Shown: in pieces, positions 6,824-15,600 of the stretch | Layout: each line of letters begins with the position of its first letter | How positions within the stretch are numbered: the stretch's first letter is position 1 | DNA from: CADCUY01 sp964242735 | GTDB taxonomy: Bacteria > Actinomycetota > Actinomycetes > Actinomycetales > Quadrisphaeraceae | Assembly (NCBI GenBank): GCA_964242735.1 | Contig: CAXTAK010000012.1 | Location: 53,390 to 117,389, forward strand | DNA: 64,000 nt | Reading direction: 5' to 3' | The notes under the pieces: model-generated | The model's database searches: none | Told to the model about the DNA's origin: nothing | What the model saw: only the letters and a program-made list of their open reading frames with translations | Position numbers and translations under genes: made by a program

Positions 6824-8242
6824 TCAGCCGACGTCGAGGGCCAGCAGGTCGTCCTCGGTCTCGCGGCGCACCAGCACCCGTGAGGCTCCCTCGCGCACCG
6901 CGATCACCGGGGGGCGGGGCACGTGGTTGTACTGGCTCGCCATGCTGCGGCCGTACGCCCCGGTGCCGGGGACGGCGATCAGGTCACCGGGAGCGACGTC
7001 GTCGGGCAGGAACTCGTCCTTGACGACCACGTCGCCGCTCTCGCAGTGCTTGCCGACCACCCTCGACAGGACGGGACCGGCGGTCGAGGCCCGGGAGGCC
7101 AGCGTCGCGGAGTGGTCGGCGTCGTACAGCGCGGTGCGCACGTTGTCGCTCATCCCGCCGTCGACGGCCACGTAGCGCCGCCGCGCCCCACCGTCGAGCT
7201 CGACGTCCTTGACGGTGCCCACCTCGTAGAGGGTGAACGTCGAGGGGCCGGCGATGGCCCGGCCCGGCTCGATGCTCACCCTCGGCACGTCCACCCCCAG
7301 CGCGGTGCACGTGCCGGTGACCACCTCGGCCATGCCCACGGCCAGGTCGGCGGGCGCCAGGGGCCGCTGCCCGGCGGTGTACGCGACGCCGAACCCCCCG
7401 CCGAGGTCGATCTCGGGCAGCTCGACGCCGTGCTCGCGGGCGACGTCGGCGTGCAGGCCCAGCAGGCGCCGCGCGGCGACCTCGAAGCCGGCGACGTCGA
7501 AGATCTGCGACCCGATGTGGCTGTGGAGCCCCCGCAGCTCCAGCTCGGGGCGGGCCAGGACCGCGGCGACGGCGCGGGCGGCGTCACCGCCGACCAGGCT
7601 GAGGCCGAACTTCTGGTCCTCGTGGGCGGTGGCGATGTAGGAGTGGGTGTGGGCCTCGACGCCGACGGTGACCCGCACCATCACGCCCTGCCGCACCCCC
7701 GCGCGAGCCGCCGCGGCGGCCACCCGGTCGATCTCGACCATGGAGTCGACCACGATCCTGCCCACGCCCGCGGCGACCGCCCGCTCGATCTCGGGGACGG
7801 ACTTGTTGTTGCCGTGGAAGAGCAGGTGCCCGGCGGGGAACCCCGCGCGCAGGGCCACGGCGAGCTCCCCGGCGGTGCACCCGTCGTAGCGCAGGCCGTC
7901 CTCGTGCAACCAGCGGGCGACCGCGGCGCACGTGAAGGCCTTCGCGGCGTAGTACACGTCGGCGCCGCCGCAGGCACCGGCGAAGGCGTCGTCGAAGGCG
8001 GTGCGGAAGGCCACCGCGCGGGCGCGGAAGTCCGCCTCGTCCAGGACGTACGCGGGAGTGCCGTGCTCCGCGGCGAGCTGCGCGACGTCCACGCCCGCCA
8101 CGGCCAGCACCCCGTCGGCGCGCCGCGCCGCGCCGACCGGCCACAGGGCGGGCACGAGGGCGTTGACGTCGTCGGGGCGCGCCAGCCACGCCGGGGCCCC
8201 GTAGCCCTGTGCGTGGAGGGCGCCGGCCTCGTGGGCGCGCAC
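6824..8242 (-). CDS. lysA: Diaminopimelate decarboxylase
   Basis: A 472-residue PLP enzyme making L-lysine from meso-diaminopimelate, the last step of lysine synthesis. The PLP lysine is in DVYYAAKAFTC (Lys101). Further signatures are HGNNKSVPEIERA, HSHIGSQIFD, EIDLGGGFGVAY, VSIEPGRAI and, late in the chain, KHCESGDVVVKDE. The GTG start overlaps the argS stop (TAG) at 8242-8244, so translation is probably coupled. The first 40 residues extend before the catalytic domain, as in other actinobacterial LysA proteins. argS-lysA is a conserved pair. Confidence 0.94.
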   Translation of the reverse strand: MRAHEAGALHAQGYGAPAWLARPDDVNALVPALWPVGAARRADGVLAVAGVDVAQLAAEHGTPAYVLDEADFRARAVAFRTAFDDAFAGACGGADVYYAAKAFTCAAVARWLHEDGLRYDGCTAGELAVALRAGFPAGHLLFHGNNKSVPEIERAVAAGVGRIVVDSMVEIDRVAAAAARAGVRQGVMVRVTVGVEAHTHSYIATAHEDQKFGLSLVGGDAARAVAAVLARPELELRGLHSHIGSQIFDVAGFEVAARRLLGLHADVAREHGVELPEIDLGGGFGVAYTAGQRPLAPADLAVGMAEVVTGTCTALGVDVPRVSIEPGRAIAGPSTFTLYEVGTVKDVELDGGARRRYVAVDGGMSDNVRTALYDADHSATLASRASTAGPVLSRVVGKHCESGDVVVKDEFLPDDVAPGDLIAVPGTGAYGRSMASQYNHVPRPPVIAVREGASRVLVRRETEDDLLALDVG

Positions 8243-9933
8243 TACATGCGCTCCGGGGCGGAGACGCCGAGCAGGCCCAGGCCGTTGCCGAGCACCACGG
8301 CGGTGGCCTGGTTCAGCCACAGGCGGGTGCGGTGGACGTCGGTGACGACCTCGTCGCCCATCGGGGTCACCCGCCGCTCGTCGTACCAGCGGTGGTAGGT
8401 GCCGGCCAGGGCCTCCAGGTAGCGGGCCACCCGGTGCGGCTCGCGCAGCTCCGCGGCCTGGGTGACCACCCGGGGCAGGTCCGCGAGGGAGGCGAGCAGC
8501 GCGGTCTCGGTGGGGTGGTCGAGCAGGGAGGGGTCGAAGCCGTCGCTGCCGTCGTCGCGCTGGCGCGCCACGCCCAGCTCCGCGGCGTTGCGGGTGACCC
8601 CGGCCGTGCGCGCGTGGGCGTACTGCACGTAGAAGACGGGGTTGTCGTTGCTGCGCCGCACCAGCACGTCGAGGTCGACGTCGATCGGGGAGTCCATCGA
8701 GGAGCGGGTCAGGGAGTACCGGGCGGCGTCGACCCCGACGACCTCGACGAGGTCCTCCATCCTGACCACGGTGCCGGCGCGCTTGCTCATCCGCACCGGC
8801 TCCCCGCCCCGCACCAGGTTCACCAGCTGACCGATGAGCACCTCGACGACGGCGGGGTCGTCGCCGAAGGCCGCAGCCGCTGCCTTGAGCCGCCCGATGT
8901 AGCCGTGGTGGTCGGCGCCGAGGATGTAGATGGCCAGGTCCGCGCCGCGGGCGAGCTTGTCGCGGAGGTACGCGAGGTCACCGGCGACGTACGCGGGCCG
9001 GCCGTCGGACTTGACCACCACGCGGTCCTTGTCGTCACCGTGGTCGGTCGAGCGCAGCCACCACGCGCCGTCCGCCTCGTACAGGGCGCCGGAGGCCTTC
9101 AGCTGGTCCACCGCGGCGGCCACCGCGCCGGAGGCGTGGAAGGAGTCCTCGTGGGTGTAGACGTCGAAGTCCACGCCGAAGTCGTGCAGGGAGCGGCGGA
9201 TCTCCGCGAACATCGCCTGCGTGCCGCGCGCGCGCATCACCTGCAGGGCGCGGACGTCGGGCAGGGTCGCCGGGTCGGGCTCCCCCGCCTCCTCCGCCGC
9301 GAGCGCCACCTGGGCGGCGATGTCGGCGATGTACGCGCCGCCGTACCCGTTCTCGGGGACGGGGACGTGGCGGGCGGCAGCCAGGAGGGACTCGGCGAAC
9401 CGGTCGATCTGGGCGCCGGCGTCGTTGAAGTAGTACTCGCGGACCACCTGCGCGCCGGTGGCCTGCAGGACCCGGGCGAGGGAGTCGCCCACGGCGGCCC
9501 AGCGGGCGGCGCCGACGTGCAGCGGGCCGGTGGGGTTGGCGGAGACGAACTCGAGGTTCACGTGCAGCCCCGCGTGCGCGTCGCTGCGCCCGTAGTCGCG
9601 CCCGGCGACCACGACGGTGCGCGCCAGCTCACCGGCGGCTGCGGCGTCGACGGTCATGTTGAGGAAGCCCGGACCCGCGACGTCCACGCCGGACACCCCC
9701 GGCACCTCGCGCAGGCGCGCGGCGAGCAGCACGGCGACGGCCCGCGGTGAGGTGCCCGCCGGCTTCGCGAGCTGCAGGGCCACGTTCGTGGCCCAGTCCC
9801 CGTGCTCGCGGTTGCGGGGGCGCTCGACCCTGACCTCGGCGGGCACCGCCGCGGTCGGCAGGGCCAGCTCACCGGTGCGCACGGCCTCGAGCAGGCAGGC
9901 GCGGACGGCGTCGGAGAGCTCGGCGGGGGTCAC
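8242..9933 (-). CDS. argS: Arginyl-tRNA synthetase
   Basis: A 563-residue class I synthetase charging tRNA-Arg. The HIGH-like motif is FVSANPTGPLHVGAARWAA and the KMSKS-like motif is PVRMSKRAGTVV. The N-terminal Arg-specific domain and the C-terminal DALR anticodon domain (DLPRVVTQAAELREPHRVARYLE ending GLLGVSAPERM) are complete. GTG at 9933 follows TACCCT by 6 nt, giving a leaderless transcript. It sits upstream of and overlaps lysA. Confidence 0.96.
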   Translation of the reverse strand: MTPAELSDAVRACLLEAVRTGELALPTAAVPAEVRVERPRNREHGDWATNVALQLAKPAGTSPRAVAVLLAARLREVPGVSGVDVAGPGFLNMTVDAAAAGELARTVVVAGRDYGRSDAHAGLHVNLEFVSANPTGPLHVGAARWAAVGDSLARVLQATGAQVVREYYFNDAGAQIDRFAESLLAAARHVPVPENGYGGAYIADIAAQVALAAEEAGEPDPATLPDVRALQVMRARGTQAMFAEIRRSLHDFGVDFDVYTHEDSFHASGAVAAAVDQLKASGALYEADGAWWLRSTDHGDDKDRVVVKSDGRPAYVAGDLAYLRDKLARGADLAIYILGADHHGYIGRLKAAAAAFGDDPAVVEVLIGQLVNLVRGGEPVRMSKRAGTVVRMEDLVEVVGVDAARYSLTRSSMDSPIDVDLDVLVRRSNDNPVFYVQYAHARTAGVTRNAAELGVARQRDDGSDGFDPSLLDHPTETALLASLADLPRVVTQAAELREPHRVARYLEALAGTYHRWYDERRVTPMGDEVVTDVHRTRLWLNQATAVVLGNGLGLLGVSAPERM

Positions 9934-9939
9934 GCCCTC

Positions 9940-9945
9940 AGGGTA
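9940..9945 (-). promoter_or_regulatory. -10 box of argS (leaderless)
   Basis: TACCCT on the minus strand, exactly 6 nt before the argS GTG. Confidence 0.55.
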
Positions 9946-9993
9946 GGGCGGGGGTCGGACCTCCCCGTGGCGCTCGCCGGGCGCCCCTCGCGG

Positions 9994-10395
9994 TCACGGC
10001 CCCGGGTGCGCCGCGCCGGCGAGGCGCTCGACGACCTCGACGACCACCGAGGGCTCGAAGGGCTTGGGGATGAAGACCCCGACGCCGACCTGGCGGGCCC
10101 GCGCGCGGTGGTGGGCCTGCACCGAGGCGCTGACCATGAGCACCGGCAGGTCGGCGAGCGCGGCGTCGCGGCGGATCTCCGCGGTGGTGGCCCACCCGTC
10201 GAGCGGGTGCATCTCGGCGTCGAGCAGGACGACGTCGAACGGTTCGCGGGTGGTGTCGCGCAACCGGGCCAGGCAGGCGGCGCCGTCGGTGGCCTCCTCG
10301 ACCACATGGCCCTCCAGCTCGAGGTTGATGCGCAGGAGGAAGCGGATCTGGGGGGTGTCGTCCACCACCAGGACGCGGACCGCGCGACCCGCCAC
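9994..10395 (-). CDS. Stand-alone response regulator receiver protein (CheY-like)
   Basis: A 133-residue single receiver domain with no output domain. Acidic pocket residues are in VLVVDDTPQIRFLL (Asp-Asp), the phospho-acceptor Asp is in DVVLLDAEMHPLDGW, the Thr/Ser switch is LPVLMVSAS, and the conserved Lys is in VFIPKPFEPS. It is probably a phosphate shuttle or protein-interaction switch; no partner kinase is adjacent (the nearest kinase gene is pdtaS, 42 kb away). GTG at 10395 is preceded by TAACCT at 6 nt. It lies upstream of argS in the same direction, 60 bases apart, but argS has its own -10 box. Confidence 0.9.
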   Translation of the reverse strand: MAGRAVRVLVVDDTPQIRFLLRINLELEGHVVEEATDGAACLARLRDTTREPFDVVLLDAEMHPLDGWATTAEIRRDAALADLPVLMVSASVQAHHRARARQVGVGVFIPKPFEPSVVVEVVERLAGAAHPGP

Positions 10396-10401
10396 CCGTG
10401 C

Positions 10402-10407
10402 AGGTTA
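10402..10407 (-). promoter_or_regulatory. -10 box of the response regulator gene (leaderless)
   Basis: TAACCT on the minus strand, exactly 6 nt before the GTG. Confidence 0.55.
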
Positions 10408-10878
10408 GGGGCGGGAGCACCTCGGCGGCCAGGGGCGTGATCACGGCGTCCTGCTCCTCCGCCTCGGGAGGGGGGTGTCGCGAGCGCCACCTCGGAGGAG
10501 GTCGTCCGCAGCTGACCGCTGGTACGCCGCTGGTGCCGGTGACGGGCGCCGAGTCCAGCTCGAACGAGCGTTCTACCACTGGTCGAGGGGGTCCTCGTGG
10601 AGCGCATCGCCCGGGCGCACGTCCTGCTCGCCCCCGTGCGCGCCGCGCAGCTGGACGACGTCGCGGCCCCGGCTGCTCGGACGGGCGCGGGCCACCGGTC
10701 GACCGGGCTCGCGCTGGCCCTGACGACGCGGCTGCCGCACACGTCCGCGGCCCTGGCGCCCGGGGCCATCGACCCCCCGCGCGCGGGGGTGCTGCATCGA
10801 GGTGCGCCGAGGTGGTGGACCCGTGCCGGTCGACGTCGTGGGTCTGCGCTGCCGTGCTGGCGGGTGCCGGTCACGCGG
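10408..10878. other. Intergenic region, no supported gene
   Basis: About 470 bases between the response regulator promoter and tRNA-Arg. No frame combines a plausible start, length and recognisable protein; plus-strand frames from about 10597 run through the tRNA and are rejected. The only structure I see is a 16-base perfect palindrome of C5-(GC)3-G5 type at 10774-10789, about 90 bases downstream of the tRNA on its strand. It could terminate tRNA transcription, though there is no U-tract. Confidence 0.5.
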
Positions 10879-10950
10879 TGCCCCCGGCAGGATTCGAACC
10901 TGCGCCACCGCCTCCGGAGGGCGGTGCTCTATCCCCTGAGCTACGGGGGC
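10879..10950 (-). tRNA. tRNA-Arg (anticodon CCG)
   Basis: The minus strand folds as a full cloverleaf: acceptor GCCCCCG/CGGGGGC with discriminator A, D-arm GCTCAGGGGATAGAGC, anticodon stem CCGCC/GGCGG with loop CTCCGGA (anticodon CCG), and T-arm CAGGTTCGAATCCTG. The CCA end is not encoded. The tRNA reads CGG arginine codons, common in this GC-rich genome. Confidence 0.95.
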
Positions 10951-11052
10951 TCGGTGGAGGTGGCGATGCTAGCAGCGGGCGCCCCGCGCACCCCCCGCGC
11001 GGACCGGGCCGGACCCCGACCCCGAGCTGTGACGTCCCTCCCGAGGGTGGGG

Positions 11053-12453
11053 TCAGGGGGTCTCGTCGCTGCTGACGCTCTCCCCGTCACGACCCCGGGC
11101 GAACTCCCAGTGCCACGGCTCGTAGGGGCCGCTGCCGCCGCGCCGGGCCCAGCGCGGGTTCTCCCACCCGAAGTCGGGCGCGTGCTCGGCCAACCACTCG
11201 TAGTGCCGATCGCCCTTCTGGACGCCACCCCCCAGGTCGACCGCGAGACCCCATCCGTGCTGGCTGGTGCCCGGGTGCGCCGCCAGGCCGGGCTTCGCGC
11301 GCTTGACCGCCACCTGCGAGGCGTAGGAGCGGTAGCTGTCGGTGATGCTGAGATCGTCGCCGAACTCCGCGCGGAAGGCGAGGTCGAGGTGCGCCAGCGC
11401 GATCGCCGCGTCGGGGCGCAGCAGGTCGTCGGGCTCCCACAGCCCGCACAGCGCATCGGTGTCCAGCCGCCCGTTGCCCGCGTCGAACACCTCCTCCTCC
11501 ACCAGCCCGTCGCACCCCGCCACCAGGGCCTGGAGGTCCGCCGCCGCCTGGGCGGCGCGGTCCAGCTCGGCCTGCTCGGCCAGCGCCCTCTCGCCGATGG
11601 CCCGGCTCGCGCGCTCCGCCTGAGCTCGCTTGGCCAGCAGTTCCGCGACGTCGGGCACGGCGACGCCGCTGACGGGTGTGACGGGGGCGGTGGCGCCGGC
11701 CGGGGCCGGGTCGACCGTGCTCAGCAAGTCGAGGGACGCCGACGGGAGCAGCGAGAGGGTCGAGGTGCCGTCCTGGGTGCTGCTCTCGGAGGTGGCGTGC
11801 GCGCCCGGGGCGGCGACCGGCGCCACGAGCGTCACGATGCCCAGGACCCCCACCATCCCGACCTGGGGGAGCCCGAAGGCCGCCCGGCAGGGTGCCCGGT
11901 GGGGGCGGGGTCCCCGCGACGGCGTGAAGGTGTCCGCCCCCTCCGCTGCCTCATGGGCGCCCGCGGCGGGCTGCCGCGTCCCGGCAGCGGGCAGGGCCAG
12001 CGCGGCCTCCAGCTGCTCGACCTCCCGGCGGGCCCGCCGCGTCAGCGGTGCGGGGGCGGGCGGGGCGCACGGCGGCGACCCGGCGTCGGGCTCGGGGAGG
12101 GTGCGCGGGCCCTCGACCTCCTCGGGGGCGGTCACCCGCTGGCGCGGCAGCGCTGGTCCTAACGGGCGCGGCGCCGTCATGGCGCCCGGGCGCGCGCCGC
12201 CCGCGGGGATCAGCGGTCCGTCGTCGAGGTCGGCGTCAGCGGCCAGCAGCTGAGCGCGCTGCGGCAGCACGGCCACCGCTGCTCCCGCGGGTGCTCCCGA
12301 CATCGCCGGGACGCCATCCCCCCACGGCCCGCCCGGCACCTCGCGCCCCGCCGTCCCGCCCCGGGCGCGCCGCGCGCGTCGGGGGCCGACCCGCCCCGGC
12401 GCATCTCCTCCGACCAGCGCGTCGGTCAGCTCGGCGGCGAGGTGCGAGGGCAT
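11053..12453 (-). CDS. M15-family (VanY-like) D-alanyl-D-alanine carboxypeptidase, membrane-anchored
   Basis: A 466-residue protein. A long Ala/Pro/Arg-rich cytoplasmic part precedes a transmembrane helix (about residues 195-215, VGMVGVLGIVTLVAPVA), an extracytoplasmic linker with a coiled-coil-like stretch (AKRAQAERASRAIGERALAE), and a C-terminal peptidase domain. The zinc ligands and catalytic motif are GTSQHGWGLAVDLGG (SxHxxGxAxD) and the later His in EPWHWEFARG. M15 enzymes trim stem-peptide D-Ala-D-Ala in the cell wall. I chose ATG at 12453 because GGAGGT lies 8 nt upstream. The 190-residue cytoplasmic extension is unusual for a VanY homologue and of unknown use. Confidence 0.88.
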   Translation of the reverse strand: MPSHLAAELTDALVGGDAPGRVGPRRARRARGGTAGREVPGGPWGDGVPAMSGAPAGAAVAVLPQRAQLLAADADLDDGPLIPAGGARPGAMTAPRPLGPALPRQRVTAPEEVEGPRTLPEPDAGSPPCAPPAPAPLTRRARREVEQLEAALALPAAGTRQPAAGAHEAAEGADTFTPSRGPRPHRAPCRAAFGLPQVGMVGVLGIVTLVAPVAAPGAHATSESSTQDGTSTLSLLPSASLDLLSTVDPAPAGATAPVTPVSGVAVPDVAELLAKRAQAERASRAIGERALAEQAELDRAAQAAADLQALVAGCDGLVEEEVFDAGNGRLDTDALCGLWEPDDLLRPDAAIALAHLDLAFRAEFGDDLSITDSYRSYASQVAVKRAKPGLAAHPGTSQHGWGLAVDLGGGVQKGDRHYEWLAEHAPDFGWENPRWARRGGSGPYEPWHWEFARGRDGESVSSDETP

Positions 12454-12639
12454 CGGCGGAGACCTCCGGGAGGGTGGCGGGGCAGCGGTGCCCCGGTGCG
12501 GAGGCACCCCGCGACGAGTGCGGCGGGCGGCTGGCACGGGCGAGGATAGGCACGGCGGGGTGGCTGATCAGGGACCTCCGCCGGTCGCGCGCGTCGTGTC
12601 GCGGAACCCGCCGGACCCGCCGGTGACCGGGCCCGCGAG

Positions 12640-12645
12640 TAGACT
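12640..12645 (+). promoter_or_regulatory. -10 box candidate of kgd
   Basis: TAGACT fits the actinobacterial -10 consensus and lies about 50 nt before the kgd GTG, giving a leader of about 43 nt that carries the ribosome site AGGCGAGG. No good -35 is seen. Confidence 0.4.
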
Positions 12646-12694
12646 GCCCGGAGATCCCGACGTCGCGAGATGTGGAAAGCAGGCGAGGTCCGCT

Positions 12695-15600
12695 GTGACC
12701 CAGTCCCCCACCACCCAGCCCTCGGGCGGGCCCGGGCACGACCCGGACTCGGCCTTCGGAGCGAACGAGTGGCTGGTGGAGGAGCTCTACCAGCGCTACC
12801 TGCACGACCGGTCGTCCGTGGACCCCGCCTGGTGGGACTTCTTCGCCCGGTACGAGCCCGGCCACGGAACCACCGGAGCCCCCCACGGCCCGGCGGCAGC
12901 CACCACCGGGCCCCCAGACGGGCACACCACGGAGCCCGCCGACGGGCGCACCACCGGGCTGGCCGCCCAGCCCACCCCGCCCCCCGGCGGTGAGGGGACC
13001 CCGCGCTCCGGAGCGGTCCTCGGCGGCCCCGGGCCCGACACCCCCCCCGGGCCGGGCTCCTCCCCGCAGCCCCGCGACCAGCCAGCGCCGCAGGCGGGCA
13101 GCTCCCGTCGCGCGACCAGCGCCTCGGTCCGCGGCGACGCCCCGGAGGCGCGCGCCGAGCAGCCGGCGCAGTCCGAGGCCGACGCTGCCGCCGGTGGCTC
13201 GCCCCATCTCGTGGACGACGCCGACGGCGCCCCCGAGGCGGTCGAGCAGACGGTGCGGCTGCGCGGCCCCTCGGCCCGGGTGGTGACGAACATGGAGGCC
13301 TCCCTCACCGTCCCCACCGCCACCAGCGTGCGCGCCGTCCCGGCCAAGCTGATGGTCGACAACCGGATCGTCATCAACAACCACCTGGCGCGCTCGCGCG
13401 GCGGGAAGGTCTCCTTCACGCACCTGATCGGGTACGCCGTGGTCGAGGCGCTGCGCTCGATGCCGGAGATGAACTGGTCCTACGCCGAGGTCGACGACAA
13501 GCCGAGCCTGGTCAAGCCCGCCCACGTCGGCTTCGGCCTCGCCATCGACCTGCCCGCCAAGGACGGCGGGCGGCAACTGCTCGTGCCCTCGGTCAAGGCC
13601 GCCGAGCTGATGGACTTCGCCCAGTTCTGGACGGCCTACGAGGACGTGGTGCGCCGGGCGCGCGCGGGCGCGCTGACCGTCGCGGACCTCTCCGGGACGA
13701 CGCTCACCCTCACCAACCCGGGCACCATCGGCACCATGCACTCCGTGCCCCGCCTGGTGCAGGGCCAGGGCGCGATCATCGGCGTGGGGGCGATGGACTA
13801 CCCCGCGGAGTACCAGGGCGCCTCCGCCGACACCCTCGCCCGCCTGGCGGTGTCGAAGATCCTCACCCTGACGTCCACCTACGACCACCGGATCATCCAG
13901 GGCGCGCAGTCGGGGGAGTTCCTGCGGCTGGTGCACGGCAAGCTGCTCGGCGACGACGAGTTCTACGACCGGATCTTCGCCTCCCTGCGCATCCCCTACG
14001 AGCCGGTGCGCTGGACGGCGGACATCTCGATCAGCCACGACGACGAGGTGGGCAAGGCCGCCCGCGTCATCGAGCTCATCCACGCGTACCGGGTGCGCGG
14101 GCACCTGATGGCCGACACCGATCCGCTGGAGTACCGCCAGCGCCGCCACGCCGACCTCGACGTGCGCAGCCACGGGCTGACCCTGTGGGACCTCGATCGC
14201 GAGTACCCGACCGGGGACTTCGCGGGCCGGTCGCGGATGCGCCTGCGCGACGTCCTCGGCGTCCTCCGCGACTCGTACTGCCGCACCACCGGCATCGAGT
14301 ACATGCACATCCAGGACCCCGCGCAGCGCGAGTGGATCCAGGACCGCGTCGAGCGGCGCTACGTGCCGCTGAGTCGCGAGGAGCACCTGCGGGTGCTCCG
14401 CCAGCTGAACGCCGCCGAGGCGTTCGAGACGTTCCTGCAGACGAAGTTCGTGGGGCAGAAGCGCTTCAGCCTCGAGGGCGGGGAGTCCGTCATCCCCCTG
14501 CTCGACGCGCTGCTCACCGACGCTGCCCGCGCCGGGATGGTCGAGGTGGCGATCGGGATGGCCCACCGGGGGCGGCTCAACGTGCTCGCCAACATCGCGG
14601 GCAAGAGCTACGGGCAGATCTTCCGAGAGTTCGAGGGCTCGCAGGACCCGAAGAGCGTGCAGGGCTCGGGTGACGTGAAGTACCACCTGGGCACCGAGGG
14701 CACCTTCACCACCGAGGACGGCGCGACCACGAAGGTCTACCTCGCCGCGAACCCCAGCCACCTCGAGGCCGTCGACCCGGTGCTGGAGGGGGTGGTGCGC
14801 GCGAAGCAGGACCGCATCAACCTCGGCGGCTCCTCCTTCCCGGTGCTGCCGGTGCTGCTGCACGGCGACGCCGCGTTCGCCGGGCAGGGCGTGGTCGCCG
14901 AGACCCTGAACCTGAGCCAGCTGCGCGGGTACCGCACCGGCGGCACCGTGCACATCGTGGTGAACAACCAGGTGGGGTTCACCACCGCGCCGGCCGCCAG
15001 CCGCAGCTCCTTCTACTCCACCGACGTCGCGCGCATGGTGCAGGCGCCGATCTTCCACGTCAACGGCGACGACCCGGAGGCGTGCGTGCGCGTCGCGCAC
15101 CTGGCGCTGGCGTACCGCCAGGATTTCGCCAAGGACGTCGTCATCGACCTGGTCTGCTACCGACGCCGCGGGCACAACGAGGGCGACGACCCCTCGATGA
15201 CGCAGCCGCTGATGTACAGCCTCATCGAGGCCAAGCGCAGCGTGCGCCGTCTGTACACCGAGGGGCTCATCGGTCGCGGCGACATCACCACCGAGGAGGC
15301 CGAGCAGGCGCTGGAGGACTACCGCGCGCAGCTGGAGCGGGTCTTCGACGAGACCCGCGACAGCGCCCGACCGGCCGCGGAGTCGAGCGACGACAGTGCT
15401 GGTGGTGCGTCGCGGACCACGGCGGGGCTGGACCGCCCGTCGTCCCAGCAGGACGACTCCGTGGCCGAGGTGATCGAGACCGGGGTGCCCGCCGAGGTCC
15501 TGGCCCGCATCGGTGACGTGCACCTGCGGCCCCCGGCGGGGTTCACCGTGCACCCCAAGCTGCGCCAGCTGCTCGAGCGGCGCGCGCAGATGGCCCGGGA

